A stretch of 64,000 nucleotides of DNA from Defluviicoccus sp. Its GTDB lineage: Bacteria > Pseudomonadota > Alphaproteobacteria > Rhodospirillales > Defluviicoccaceae. Location of the stretch: assembly GCA_029624735.1 (NCBI GenBank), contig JARSSM010000020.1, positions 186,001-250,000 on the forward strand, in the 5' to 3' direction. Made by a program: the position numbers and the translations under genes. The notes beneath the pieces are model-generated. The model was not told the DNA's origin. It saw nothing but the letters and a program-made list of their open reading frames with translations, and made no database searches. Shown in pieces: positions 43,371-52,702 of this stretch (position 1 is its first letter; every line of letters begins with the position of its first letter).

Positions 43371-44342
43371 AAGGGGTAAAATTACGCCAAGTTGTACCTA
43401 TTTGTCGAGACTCACGGAACGTTCCGTATCTCGTTTCTTGCTGCGGCCGGCACCTCATGCTTCGCTCAGGCTTGCGAAAAGTTGCACGGAAGCGTCCGCT
43501 TGCAGCCTCGGACACCCCTGGTTCCCCCTTAAACGGCTATGAAGCGCCTTGCCGCAACGGAGACGGCCGAGCCGCGGCGCCCTCCAGGCCTGCCGCTGAA
43601 TGAAGAGTCTAGCAATAAAAGAGACAGAAACTTGAGTATGACTAAGCGTATCCCTTAGTAGCGTCTGCCAGTCCTCAAGACGTAATCCCTGTGATATTTA
43701 TAATCAAGCGCCGCGATATCCTAGATAACTTGAAGCACTGCTATCTTGCCGATAGATCCGGCTGCCTTGTTGCGGCCTACGACCGGAAGTTGCCAGGTTC
43801 GCTGCTGGGACATTTTGGCGAGCGCGTTCAACGTCGTCGTCCGCCTCGCATATCAGCGGAGGCAGCGTTATCACGAGTCGCGTCGGCAGGTCGAGCGTCT
43901 CCTCCCCACGATCGCCAATGGCATGGATGATATCGCCGAGTGCAGCGACTCGATCGGGAGATTCACGCCCGAGCAAGGTTGTCGCTGCACAACATATTGA
44001 ATCGCGTGCAGTTTCGGCACAAACAGGATGTAGGCTCTGTTTGTGCCAGTGCACTAGGGACGTCACGCCTTCCGGTGCGCTGCTTTCGCCGCACGCCGTG
44101 GCAGCACCGATTCGCGATTGCTCGAACGTCCGGGGACGTGACCCCCGTTCGCTCTCACGGCCACGGTTTACGGCGATTGGCGCCGATTCTTAACGCCGTT
44201 CCGCCGCCAGACGTTTCCGGGCGGCGCGGCTGCGGGACAAGGAACGGGCGGCACGCCGCTGCCGAGATAAGGCGAAAGCGAGGGAGGGGGACCATATGTT
44301 GATTCGCTTTCGGCCGCGAAACCATATACTGATCACGTCGTC
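43371..44342. other. Gene-poor region before parE
   Basis: About 970 bp without a convincing gene. 43600-43760 is AT-rich compared with the flanks. A minus-strand open frame spans 43704-44066, but its first part is repeat sequence and the rest (LPTRLVITLPPLICEADDD) has no recognisable family; it may be a gene remnant. Copy 5 of the dispersed repeat lies inside. The parE promoter is presumably in 44060-44342. Confidence 0.5.
43937..44057 (+). repeat. CTAG-bounded double-hairpin dispersed repeat, copy 5
   Basis: 121 bp. Left end reads CGAG, right end CTAG (44054-44057). Two substitutions weaken the inner stem of the first hairpin (CGGGAG against CGCCCG). The second hairpin is intact. No intact gene abuts either end. 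Confidence 0.92.
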
Positions 44343-46391
44343 ATGAAGAGAAGCTTGAGCAAGCCCGCAGCCGCTGCAGCAGCCGCCCCTGGGGCCGCCC
44401 CCTCCGCTGCGGCCGGCGACCTGTTCGCTGGCCTCGATCGCCCGGCGTCGTCCTATTCGGCGCACGATATCGAGGTGTTGGAAGGCCTGGAGCCGGTGCG
44501 CCGACGGCCGGCAATGTTCATCGGCGGCACCGATGAGCGGGCTCTGCACCACCTCGTCGCGGAACTCCTCGACAATGCGATGGACGAGGCCGTCGCCGGC
44601 TACGCCAACCGGATCGAGATCGAACTTGCCGCCGACGGTTGGGTCAGCGTGCGCGACAACGGCCGCGGTATCCCGGTCGAGCCGCACCCGAAGTTTCCCA
44701 ACCGGACCGCGCTCGAAGTCATCCTGACGACGCTGCACGCGGGAGCCAAGTTCGGCACCAAAGCCTATACGGTGTCGGGCGGCCTGCACGGCGTGGGGCT
44801 CTCGGTGGTGAATGCGCTCGCCGAGCAGCTCATTGTCGAGGTCGCGCGCGAGCGGACGCTGTGGCGCCAGACCTATCGCCAGGGCGCGCCGGAAGGACCG
44901 CCCGCGAATCTGGGACCGGTGGCCAACCGCCGTGGTACGGTCGTCACCTTCCGCCCGGATGCCGCCATCTTCGCCGACGGGATCACGTTCCGCCCGGCCA
45001 CACTTTACCGGATGGCGCGCTCCAAGGCCTACCTCTACCGCGGCGTCGAACTGCGCTGGGCCTGCGATCCTGCGCTGCTAACCGGCGAGGACGACGGCGT
45101 GCCGGCGCGCGAGGTCATGCGCTTTCCTGGCGGCTTGTGCGATTTCCTCGCGGCGGCACTCGGTGACCGCCCGGTGCTGACGCCCCAGCCGTTTTTCGGC
45201 GAGGCAACGGCAGGCCCGCACGCCCGCGTCGAGTGGGCGGTCGCTTGGCCGGCCGACGCCGAGGGCTTCTGTCACTCCTATTGCAACACCGTGCCGACAC
45301 CGGACGGCGGCACCCACGAGGCAGGCTTGCGGGCTGCAATCGCACGCGGTCTCAAGGCCCATGGCCAGCTCATCCGCAACAAGGCAGTCGACAAGGTGAC
45401 GGCCGAAGACGCCCTCGGCGGCGCCTGCGTGCTGCTCTCCGTGTTCCTTGCACAGCCGGAGTTCCAGGGCCAGACCAAGGAGCGGCTGACCACGCCGGCG
45501 GCCACGAAGCTGGTCGAAGCGGCAGTCGGCGATCATTTCGATCACTGGCTGGCGCAGTCGCCGGAAGCGGCGTGTGAGCTGATCGCAGCCCTCATCGAGC
45601 GTGCCGACGAGCGGATCCGCCGTCGCCAGGACCGGCGCACCAAGCGCCAATCGGCGACGCGCAAACTGCGGCTGCCGGGCAAGCTCGCCGACTGCACGCG
45701 GGAAGCCGCCGCCGGAACGGAGCTGTTCATTGTTGAGGGCGATTCCGCCGGCGGTTCGGCAAAACAGGCGCGCAATCGGGATACCCAAGCCGTTCTGCCT
45801 CTGCGCGGCAAGATCCTCAATGTCGCCAGCGCGGCGAGCGGCCGCCTGCAGGCCAATCAGGAACTCACCAACCTGATCGAGGCGCTGGGGTGCGGCTCCG
45901 GCCGGAACTTCCGGCGCGAGGATCTTCGTTACGAAAAAGCCATCATCATGACTGACGCCGACGTCGACGGCGCCCATATCGCTTCGCTGCTGCTCACCTT
46001 TTTTTTCCGCGAGCTGCCGGCCTTGGTGGAGCACGGTCATGTCTATTTGGCCGTGCCGCCGCTATATCGCTTGAGCCGTGGCACCACTACGCTCTACGCG
46101 CGGGATGACGCCGATAAGGAGCGGCTCATGAAAGCGGCGTTCGCCGGCCGCGGCGCGGTTGAAATCAGCCGGTTCAAGGGGCTAGGCGAAATGCCGGCCG
46201 ATCAGCTGCGCAAGACCACGATGGCCCCGGAAAGCCGCACCCTCCTGCGCGTCGTGCTGCCGCCGGCAGGAGCAACAGCCGAGCGGGCCGACACGGAAAC
46301 GTTGATCGAGGCCCTCATGGGGCGAAGGCCGGAGCGCCGCTTCGCCTTCATCGTGCAGCACGCGCCGCATTCCAACGAACTCGACATTTAG
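44343..46391 (+). CDS. parE: DNA topoisomerase IV subunit B
   Basis: 682-residue ATPase subunit of topoisomerase IV, which decatenates daughter chromosomes. An Ala-rich tail of about 35 residues precedes the GHKL ATPase domain: RRPAMFIGGTDERALHHLVAELLDNAMDEA, DNGRGIPVEPHPKFP, VSGGLHGVGLSVVNAL. The TOPRIM domain has EGDSAGGSAKQARNRDTQAVLPLRGKI-type sequence with the PLRGKILN motif and TDADVDGAHIASLLLTFFF. The C-terminal RFKGLGEMPADQLRKTTM is standard. Features favouring ParE over GyrB are the short length without the GyrB insert and the KQARNRDTQAVLPL version of the motif. Confidence 0.93.
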   Translation: MKRSLSKPAAAAAAAPGAAPSAAAGDLFAGLDRPASSYSAHDIEVLEGLEPVRRRPAMFIGGTDERALHHLVAELLDNAMDEAVAGYANRIEIELAADGWVSVRDNGRGIPVEPHPKFPNRTALEVILTTLHAGAKFGTKAYTVSGGLHGVGLSVVNALAEQLIVEVARERTLWRQTYRQGAPEGPPANLGPVANRRGTVVTFRPDAAIFADGITFRPATLYRMARSKAYLYRGVELRWACDPALLTGEDDGVPAREVMRFPGGLCDFLAAALGDRPVLTPQPFFGEATAGPHARVEWAVAWPADAEGFCHSYCNTVPTPDGGTHEAGLRAAIARGLKAHGQLIRNKAVDKVTAEDALGGACVLLSVFLAQPEFQGQTKERLTTPAATKLVEAAVGDHFDHWLAQSPEAACELIAALIERADERIRRRQDRRTKRQSATRKLRLPGKLADCTREAAAGTELFIVEGDSAGGSAKQARNRDTQAVLPLRGKILNVASAASGRLQANQELTNLIEALGCGSGRNFRREDLRYEKAIIMTDADVDGAHIASLLLTFFFRELPALVEHGHVYLAVPPLYRLSRGTTTLYARDDADKERLMKAAFAGRGAVEISRFKGLGEMPADQLRKTTMAPESRTLLRVVLPPAGATAERADTETLIEALMGRRPERRFAFIVQHAPHSNELDI

Positions 46392-46406
46392 GCGGCAATC
46401 GGCTAT

Positions 46407-46420
46407 CCCGCAATTGCGGG
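46407..46420 (+). terminator. Perfect 14-bp palindrome after parE
   Basis: CCCGCAATTGCGGG begins 16 bp after the parE stop. As RNA it could form only a tight stem, and no T-tract follows, so a terminator role is tentative. Confidence 0.25.
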
Positions 46421-46651
46421 CGGTGTGGCGGCGTTTCGTGCCCACGCGGCGGTTGCGATCGAAGCCGGCCAAGGGATCGCGTTCAAACGCGAACAGGAGT
46501 CGCCTCAGGCCCGGCGGCAGGGTGATGTCCGTGAGGCACGTTGCCTGACTGCGCGCTTTCCATGAGTCCCACAGACAGAGTGCCCTCGTTCGGGTAATCT
46601 CGACAGTTCAAGATTGATCCGTTCACCAGACTCACAAGCAGTAGGTCTCCC

Positions 46652-47422
46652 ATGAAGGTCGTCGTACTCGCCGGCGGTTACGGAAGCCGGCTCGCCGAGG
46701 AAACCACCGTTCGCCCGAAGCCGATGGTCGAGATCGGTGGCTATCCGATCCTCTGGCACATCATGAAGATTTTCGACCACCACGGCTTCAAGGAATTCGT
46801 GCTCGCGCTCGGTTATATGGGCCAGGCGATCAAGGACTACGTCGAGAACTACGTCAAGAATAACAGTCACGTGAAGGTCGACTTTAAGAACGGAAACGTC
46901 ACCTATACGGACTATCAGCCTCTCGATTGGTGTGTCGACCTCGTGGATACCGGTCGAACCACCCTGACTGGTGGCCGCGTCAAGCGCGTCGGTCCCTTTC
47001 TGAACAACGAAACCTTCATTTGCATCTACGGTGACGGCGTCACAGACCTCAACATTGCCGAGCTGGTGCGCTTTCATCGCTCCCACGGCAAGCTTGCGAC
47101 GCTCACGGCCGTCCGCCCGTCCGCCCGCTTTGGTCACGTCGAATTCGACGGCCAATTGGTTCGCGAATTCAACGAGAAGCCGCAGACGGCCGAGGGCTGG
47201 ATCAACGGCGGCATCTTCGTGTTCGAGCCGCAGGTGCTCGACTACATCGACGGCGATCACACCGATCTGTCGCGCGAACCGCTCGAGCGCCTTGTCAGGG
47301 AAGGCCAACTGATGGCGTACAAGCATACGTCCTTCTGGCAGTGCATGGACACGTTGCGCGAGAAGTTTCTGCTCGAAAACCTGTGGGAAACCGACCGGGC
47401 GCCCTGGAAGCTGTGGTCGTAG
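46652..47422 (+). CDS. rfbF: Glucose-1-phosphate cytidylyltransferase
   Basis: 256-residue nucleotidyltransferase forming CDP-glucose from CTP and glucose-1-phosphate, first step towards CDP-dideoxysugars in O-antigen. The N-terminal loop VVVLAGGYGSRLAEETTVRPKPMVEIGG, IYGDGVTDLNI and VNGGIFVFEP-type sequence (here INGGIFVFEPQVLDYI) match RfbF. The C-terminal AYKHTSFWQCMDTLREKFLLENLW is diagnostic. No other dideoxysugar genes are adjacent, so it stands alone here between parE and argC. Confidence 0.95.
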   Translation: MKVVVLAGGYGSRLAEETTVRPKPMVEIGGYPILWHIMKIFDHHGFKEFVLALGYMGQAIKDYVENYVKNNSHVKVDFKNGNVTYTDYQPLDWCVDLVDTGRTTLTGGRVKRVGPFLNNETFICIYGDGVTDLNIAELVRFHRSHGKLATLTAVRPSARFGHVEFDGQLVREFNEKPQTAEGWINGGIFVFEPQVLDYIDGDHTDLSREPLERLVREGQLMAYKHTSFWQCMDTLREKFLLENLWETDRAPWKLWS

Positions 47423-47571
47423 CGGCTGGGTCGCCGGAAAGCGTCCGAAAAAGGGACGGCAGTCCGGCGCACACCGTCTCAATGGCAGCCTGAGTGGAGC
47501 GATCTGACGCTTGCATGCCAAACGTCACATCGCTCCATCCACTAACCGATTGATCTAGTGGATCGATTCAG

Positions 47572-47692
47572 CTAGCGCACTGGCACAAACAGAGCGTAGA
47601 TCCTGTTTGTGCGGAAAGTGCACGCGATTAACTATGTTGTGCAGCGACAACCTTGCTCGGGCGTGAATCGCCCGATTGGGTCGCTGCACTAG
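47572..47692 (-). repeat. CTAG-bounded double-hairpin dispersed repeat, copy 6 (inverted)
   Basis: 121 bp, CTAG at both ends (47572-47575 and 47689-47692). Both hairpins are intact apart from small loop changes. The TAG at the 47689 end is the stop codon of the minus-strand argC gene. Confidence 0.93.
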
Positions 47693-48747
47693 GGAAACAG
47701 CGGGCGCTGGCTGAGCCCCGTTGTCTCCGCCAGGCCGGCGATCACGTTCATATTCTGGATCGCTTGGCCGGACGCGCCCTTGACCAGGTTGTCGATCACC
47801 GAGAAGACAATCGCGCGGCCGGCGATGCGGTCGGCGAAGACGCTGATCAGGCAGTGGTTCGAGCCCCGCACATGGCGCGTGGCCGGGACGGCGCCGGCAT
47901 CCAGCACCCTCACGAACGGTTCGCTCGCGTAGCGCTCGGCAAGCGTCGTGCGCAGGCGGTCGGCATCGGTGCCCTTGGTCATCCGGACGTAGATCGACGA
48001 CAGAATGCCGCGGTTCATCGGCATCAGGTGCGGTGTGAAGTTGACGCGCAGTGCCTGGCCGGCGGCGCGCGAGAGGCCCTGCTCGATCTCCGGGGCGTGC
48101 CGGTGCTGGGCAACGCCATAGGCGTGCACGCCCTCGGCGACTTCGGCGAACAGCGATCCTTCCTTTGCTGCCCGGCCGGCGCCGCTGACGCCCGACTTGG
48201 CATCGATCACGATGTCGCCGGGATCGATCAGCCGCGCCTCAAGCAGCGGCACCAGCGGCAGCTGGATCGAGGTTGGATAGCAGCCGGGGCAGGCGATGAT
48301 GCGCGCGTCCTTGAGCCGATCGCGCGCGAACTCGGTCAGGCCGTAGACGGCTTGTGCCTGCAGCTCCGGCGCCTTGTGCGGCAGGCCGTACCACTGCGTG
48401 TAGACGGCCGGATCGGCAAAGCGGAAGTCCGGCGACAGATCGATCACCCGCACGGAGGGCGGCAGGCCAAGGCACAACTCCTGTGCGGCGCCATGGGGCA
48501 GCCCCAGGAAGGCGACATCGACCTCGCTCCATGCCACCTGATCGGTTGAGACCAGCCGGTCGGGAAAGCGGCCGCCGGCGCCCTGGGCGAGGTGCGGAAA
48601 GACCTCGCCTAACGTTTGGCCGGCTTTGCGGTCACCCGTGAGCGCGACCAGCGCGACGCCGGGGTGATCCGCCAACAGGCGCACCAGTTCAGCGCCGGTG
48701 TAGCCACTGGCGCCGACGATGGCGACGCGGAGCGGTTTCGTGTCCAC
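47689..48747 (-). CDS. argC: N-acetyl-gamma-glutamyl-phosphate reductase
   Basis: 352-residue NADPH-dependent reductase of arginine synthesis. The Rossmann motif VAIVGASGYTGAELVRLLADHPG opens the protein; the catalytic cysteine lies in IACPGCYPTSIQLPL; KSGVSGAGRAAKEGSLFAEV and FTPHLMPMNRGILSSIYV are family-specific. Full length for the ArgC type found in most bacteria. It is the last gene of the minus-strand run rplM-rpsI-argC, an order found in alphaproteobacteria. The stop codon TAG belongs to the dispersed repeat. Confidence 0.97.
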   Translation of the reverse strand: MDTKPLRVAIVGASGYTGAELVRLLADHPGVALVALTGDRKAGQTLGEVFPHLAQGAGGRFPDRLVSTDQVAWSEVDVAFLGLPHGAAQELCLGLPPSVRVIDLSPDFRFADPAVYTQWYGLPHKAPELQAQAVYGLTEFARDRLKDARIIACPGCYPTSIQLPLVPLLEARLIDPGDIVIDAKSGVSGAGRAAKEGSLFAEVAEGVHAYGVAQHRHAPEIEQGLSRAAGQALRVNFTPHLMPMNRGILSSIYVRMTKGTDADRLRTTLAERYASEPFVRVLDAGAVPATRHVRGSNHCLISVFADRIAGRAIVFSVIDNLVKGASGQAIQNMNVIAGLAETTGLSQRPLFP

Positions 48748-48856
48748 GACCGAAATCCCTTGAACCCGCCTTGAAATTCGCCCGGCTTGTGGGCTCGCCG
48801 TCCCGGCCGCCAGGGGGCAGAGCGGGACGGAGCGCCGGTTGCCGCCCGGTGAACGC

Positions 48857-49348
48857 CTAGCGCTTCGAGAACTGGAAGCTGCGCCGCGCCTTGGCTCGGC
48901 CGTACTTCTTGCGCTCGACCGCGCGCGAATCGCGGGTGAGGAAACCGCCGCTCTTCAGAACCGAACGCAGGGCCGGCTCGAAATTCACCAGCGCCCGGCT
49001 GATTCCGTGGCGGACGGCACCAGCCTGACCGGACAGGCCGCCACCAGTCACCGTGCAGACGACATCGAACTGGCCGGTCCGCGCCGCCGTGGCAAACGGC
49101 TGGTTGATCAGCATCCGGAGGATGGGGCGGGCGAAGTAGGTGCTGTGATCGCGCCCGTTGATGGTAATCGTGCCGCTGCCGCGCTTGACCCAGACACGCG
49201 CGACTGCCTCCTTGCGCCGTCCGGTGCCGTATGCCCGGCCGTGGCGGTCGAGCTTTGGCTGTGGCGTCATGTCAAGCGCGTGTTCGCGCGCCAGCCCACT
49301 GCTCGCCAGCTGTTGGAAATCCGTCAGTGTCGTCGTCTGCTCGGCCAT
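48857..49348 (-). CDS. rpsI: 30S ribosomal protein S9
   Basis: 163-residue S9. The conserved core starts at [23 protein letters not shown] and ends with the invariant [19 protein letters not shown] tail that reaches the P-site tRNA. The N-terminal extension of about 40 residues ([15 protein letters not shown]...) is common in alphaproteobacteria. ATG 49348 is preferred over the GTG four codons upstream. It follows rplM at short distance as usual. Confidence 0.97.
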   Translation of the reverse strand: MAEQTTTLTDFQQLASSGLAREHALDMTPQPKLDRHGRAYGTGRRKEAVARVWVKRGSGTITINGRDHSTYFARPILRMLINQPFATAARTGQFDVVCTVTGGGLSGQAGAVRHGISRALVNFEPALRSVLKSGGFLTRDSRAVERKKYGRAKARRSFQFSKR

Positions 49349-49371
49349 CGTCGGGACCACTCGCGTCCTGT

Positions 49372-49830
49372 CTAGCGTTTGTTCTTCGGGTTGAGCGCCG
49401 CGACATCGAGCACGGCCGGCTGCTGCGCTCCATGCGGATGATCGGGGCCGCCGTAGACGCGCAGCTTCTTCATCACCATCCGCCCGAGCGGGGAGCGTGG
49501 GACCATCCGCTCAACGGCCTTCACGATCACCCGTTCCGGATAACGGCCGTCGAGAATCTGGGCGATCGTCCGCCCCTTGATTCCGCCGGGATGACCGGTG
49601 TGCCAGTAGAACACCTTGTCATCGCGCTTGTGTCCTGTCAGCCGCACCTTCTCCGCATTGACGACGATGATGTGATCGCCGCAGTCGACGTGCGGGGTGA
49701 AGCAGGGCTTGTGCTTGCCGCGCAGCCGCATCGCGATAATGCTGGCAAGCCTGCCAAGAACGACCCCTTCGGCATCGACCAGAAACCAATTACGCTTAAT
49801 TTCCGCAGGCTTTGCGGAGTACGTCGGCAT
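49372..49830 (-). CDS. rplM: 50S ribosomal protein L13
   Basis: 152-residue L13. Characteristic stretches are [53 protein letters not shown] and [28 protein letters not shown]. Standard partner of rpsI, 23 bp upstream of it, with their joint promoter in 49831-50111. Confidence 0.97.
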   Translation of the reverse strand: MPTYSAKPAEIKRNWFLVDAEGVVLGRLASIIAMRLRGKHKPCFTPHVDCGDHIIVVNAEKVRLTGHKRDDKVFYWHTGHPGGIKGRTIAQILDGRYPERVIVKAVERMVPRSPLGRMVMKKLRVYGGPDHPHGAQQPAVLDVAALNPKNKR

Positions 49831-50111
49831 TGACTATCCCCGGAATTAAGACACAAACAACCGTGCCCGCGGCCAGCGCGCGCAGCGACCTTCGCCCGAA
49901 GGGGGGTGCATAGGCCAACGTGAAGGCCCAAGTCAATATGGAAGCGTTGCCTGCCGCGCGCTTTCGCGTCGTATCCGGCCGGAGAGGGTATTGTTTCTGC
50001 GCCGGATTAATGATTTGCTTGCAGGTGCGAAAGGCGGCTGCCGAGCGGAGCGTCTCGGGCACGGAGCGTTCGGCGCAGGCATACGGTTAGGGTCGAGAGG
50101 ATGACGTTCCC

Positions 50112-50612
50112 ATGCCGATGATTCAATGGACGCAGGAGTTCACAACGGGCGTCGAGGCCATCGACAATGATCACAAGGTCCTGATCAGCCTGATCAACCA
50201 GCTAGGTGAAGCGATCCGCAGCGGCGAACCGCAACCGACTGTGCGACGGGTCCTGGACGAGCTTGTCGAGTACACCTCGTACCACTTCAACCGCGAGGAG
50301 GCCTTGATGGAGGCCTGCCGCTATCCAGATCTTGAGGCGCACCGGCGGACGCACACGACGCTCAAGGTGCAGGTCGCCGATATCCGTGATCGCTACGCCC
50401 GCCACCCGGAGGCCGTGCACGCGCGCGAGATCCTGGCGCTGCTGAAGAACTGGCTGAGCGCGCACATCATGGGCCGGGACAAGCTCTATGCCCCGTTCAT
50501 GGCCGCCAAGCGTGAGGAAGTGAGCGCTGCCGCCGATAGCTTCACGGCCCGGACGGCGGGCAGTGCGCCGGCGATGGCGGCGCAGCAGCACTTGGCCGCC
50601 GTTCAGCCGTAA
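50112..50612 (+). CDS. Bacteriohemerythrin
   Basis: 166-residue di-iron oxygen-binding protein. The ligand pattern is intact: DNDHKVL (first His), YHFNREEALM (His and Glu), LEAHRRTH (two His) and HIMGRDK (His and Asp). The N-terminal WTQEFTTGVEAIDNDH matches bacteriohemerythrins. A C-terminal tail of about 35 residues is Ala-rich. It may store or deliver oxygen, or sense it, in a micro-oxic lifestyle. ATG 50112 or ATG 50118 could start translation. Monocistronic, convergent with the thioesterase gene. Confidence 0.94.
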   Translation: MPMIQWTQEFTTGVEAIDNDHKVLISLINQLGEAIRSGEPQPTVRRVLDELVEYTSYHFNREEALMEACRYPDLEAHRRTHTTLKVQVADIRDRYARHPEAVHAREILALLKNWLSAHIMGRDKLYAPFMAAKREEVSAAADSFTARTAGSAPAMAAQQHLAAVQP

Positions 50613-50626
50613 GGTGAGGCGCCCCG

Positions 50627-51055
50627 TCAGGCGTCCCGCTCGGCCGGCGGAATTGAGTAGGTGCCCGTAGCGTGGGCTACGGGCTCGTCGTGACCGTCTG
50701 AATGGACCGTTACGTCCATCACCGCGAGGCGCCTGCCGAGCTTCAGAATTCGTCCCTCGGCAATCAGATCGCTGGGGCTTGCCCGATGCAGGAAGTTGAT
50801 GTTGAAGCTGGTGGTTACGGCCAGCTTGATCTTGCCGATGCGCGACATGGCGACTGCGAACATGCAGGCATCGGCAAGAGCCATGATCATCGGGCCGGCA
50901 ATCACCCCGCCCGGTCGCACCATCGAGGGCTTGAAGGGAAGCCGCAAGCGGGCCGTGCCGCTGCCGATGGTGTCGGTGCGCATGCCCATTTCGTGCGCCC
51001 ATGGGAGCTCAGAGCGAATGATCTCGTCGAATTCGGCAACCGTTAGCTTCGACAT
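50627..51055 (-). CDS. PaaI-family hotdog thioesterase
   Basis: 142-residue hotdog-fold acyl-CoA thioesterase. The central helix RPGGVIAGPMIMALADACMFAVAMS carries the active-site region of the PaaI group, followed by LAVTTSFNINFLHRASPSDLIAEGRILKLGRRLAVMDVTV. ATG 51055 is chosen because the longer frame upstream shows no conserved sequence. Substrate unknown. It is divergent from an enoyl-CoA hydratase gene, so a role in acyl-CoA degradation is plausible. Confidence 0.88.
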   Translation of the reverse strand: MSKLTVAEFDEIIRSELPWAHEMGMRTDTIGSGTARLRLPFKPSMVRPGGVIAGPMIMALADACMFAVAMSRIGKIKLAVTTSFNINFLHRASPSDLIAEGRILKLGRRLAVMDVTVHSDGHDEPVAHATGTYSIPPAERDA

Positions 51056-51238
51056 CGTTGTTGCTCCCGCACGCATGCAGTTCCAGCGGGCGCCCGTGTA
51101 GGCGCCCTGAAAGCGGCCGTCAAGGCGAACCCCAGGGACCGTGACCACGATCATCCTTCTTGCGTTCGTGAGCAAGCAATTCGATCATGACGATCGACCG
51201 GCCGAACGCCCCAAGCCAGCTCCAGAGGACTGAAGACC

Positions 51239-52048
51239 ATGACATCGCTGCCACAGCCAGAGACCATCGACCCGCTTCTCCTCGTCACGCGCGATAACCA
51301 CGGCGTGGTGACGCTGACGCTCAATCGGCCTGCCAGCTTCAACGCGTTGTCGATGGCGCTGATGGACAGCCTGAAAAGCGCCCTGATCGAATTGGGCAAT
51401 GATCCCTCGGCACGGGTTATCATCCTCGCCGGCAGTGGCAAGGTGTTCTGTGCCGGCCATGACTTGAAGGAGATGCGCGCAGACACGAGCGAGGACGGGA
51501 TCCGGCGGGTTTTCGAGCTGTGCAGCCAGGTCATGCAAGCGATCACCCGCTGTCCCAAGCCGGTGATCGCGCGCGTGCATGGGATCGCGACCGCCGCCGG
51601 CTGCCAGCTAGTTGCCAGCTGCGATCTCGCCGTTGCCGAAGCCGGCACACGCTTTGCCGTCTCCGGCATCAACCTCGGCCTGTTCTGCGCGACGCCGATG
51701 GTGGCGCTCTCGCGCGCGATCCCGGCGAAGGCAGCGCTCGAGATGCTGCTGACCGGCGAGTTCATCGATACCGAGACAGCGCTGCGCCTCGGCCTCGTCA
51801 ACAAGGTAGCGGCGAAGGGCGAGTTGGACGTGGTGGTGGATGGCTTGGCACAGACCATCGCCGCCAAATCACCGGCGGCGGTCGCGCTTGGCAAGCGGTT
51901 GTTCTGGCGGCAGCGCGAGGTGCCGACAGGAATGGCTTACGAGCTGGCGTGCGACGTCATGACCCGGAACATGATGACCGAGGATGCGGCGGCCGGTATC
52001 GACGCGTTCATCAACAAGCAGCCGACGCCGGCTTGGAAGGGACGATGA
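51239..52048 (+). CDS. Enoyl-CoA hydratase/isomerase family protein
   Basis: 269-residue crotonase-fold protein. The oxyanion-hole segments are GKVFCAGHDLKEMRAD and VHGIATAAGCQLVASCDLAVA. The usual first catalytic Glu of beta-oxidation hydratases lies in the second helix; here the equivalent region reads GINLGLFCATPMVALSRAI, which lacks it, so dehydration chemistry is uncertain. Its stop overlaps the start of the CoA-binding gene by ATGA. Confidence 0.88.
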   Translation: MTSLPQPETIDPLLLVTRDNHGVVTLTLNRPASFNALSMALMDSLKSALIELGNDPSARVIILAGSGKVFCAGHDLKEMRADTSEDGIRRVFELCSQVMQAITRCPKPVIARVHGIATAAGCQLVASCDLAVAEAGTRFAVSGINLGLFCATPMVALSRAIPAKAALEMLLTGEFIDTETALRLGLVNKVAAKGELDVVVDGLAQTIAAKSPAAVALGKRLFWRQREVPTGMAYELACDVMTRNMMTEDAAAGIDAFINKQPTPAWKGR

Positions 52049-52497
52049 GCGCAGCGCCGTCGGCGCTCGTCTACGACGACACATGGCTGCGCGGCATTCT
52101 TGCCGGCGTGCGACGCATTGCGATTGTCGGCGCCAGCGCCGATTTCATGCGCCCCTCGCACTGGATCATGGCGTTCCTGCAGGAGCGCGGCTACAGCGTC
52201 GTCCCGGTCAACCCGAAGCTCGCCGGCACGCGGCTGCTGAACGAGGTCGTCTATGCCCGGCTCGCAGACGTGCCGCCGCCGATCGATCTGGTTGACATTT
52301 TTCGCGCCAGCGCCGCCGCCGGCGACTGTGCGGATGACGCGATTGCGCTGCGCGGCTCGCACGGAATTGGCACGATCTGGATGCAGACGGGGGTGCGTAA
52401 CGACGCTGCAGCCGCCCGCGCACAGCGGGCGGGGCTATCGGTCGTCATGAACCGGTGCCTGAAAACCGAGGTCCTCCGCCTGCTCGGCGGTCCCTGA
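52045..52497 (+). CDS. CoA-binding-domain protein (YccU-like)
   Basis: 150-residue Rossmann-fold protein of the CoA_binding family. The nucleotide loop RRIAIVGASADFMRPSHWIMAFLQERGY and the conserved VVPVNPKLAGTRLLNE, DLVDIFRASA and TIWMQTGVRNDAAAARAQRAGLSVVMNRCLKTE identify the group. Function in the cell is not established. It overlaps the upstream hydratase gene by 4 bp and is probably translationally coupled. Confidence 0.9.
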   Translation: MSAAPSALVYDDTWLRGILAGVRRIAIVGASADFMRPSHWIMAFLQERGYSVVPVNPKLAGTRLLNEVVYARLADVPPPIDLVDIFRASAAAGDCADDAIALRGSHGIGTIWMQTGVRNDAAAARAQRAGLSVVMNRCLKTEVLRLLGGP

Positions 52498-52503
52498 TAC
52501 AGG

Positions 52504-52616
52504 GGGGTGCGGGCAAGAGAGAAGTCCTGCTTGTGCAGCAAGTGCAGGCGATTCAATACGTTGCGTAGCGGTAACCTTGCACGGGCGTCAATCGCCCGAT
52601 TAGGCCGCTGCACCAA
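52504..52616 (-). repeat. Decayed copy 7 of the dispersed repeat (inverted)
   Basis: About 113 bp clearly related to the other copies (GCAAGTGCAGGCGATTCAATAC, CTTGCACGGGCGTCAATCGCC) but with many substitutions and a shortened second hairpin; terminal CTAG motifs are lost. It starts 7 bp after the stop of the CoA-binding gene. Confidence 0.8.
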
Positions 52617-52640
52617 ACCCAGCATCGCACCATAAAGCAA

Positions 52641-52672
52641 GGGCTCCACCTCCCGTCAGGAAGGTGGAGCCC
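52641..52672 (-). terminator. Intrinsic terminator of glnA
   Basis: GGGCTCCACCT (52641-52651) and AGGTGGAGCCC (52662-52672) form a perfect 11-bp GC-rich stem with a 10-base loop. On the minus strand it follows the glnA stop by 30 bp and is succeeded by the T-rich TTGCTTTATGG. Confidence 0.85.
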
Positions 52673-52702
52673 TCTCGCGCAAGCGGCTCGGATGCTCGCG
52701 TA

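Noticed and set aside
43704..44066. Minus-strand open frame before parE
   Set aside because: Its first part is repeat copy 5 and the remainder shows no family resemblance; noted only as a possible remnant.
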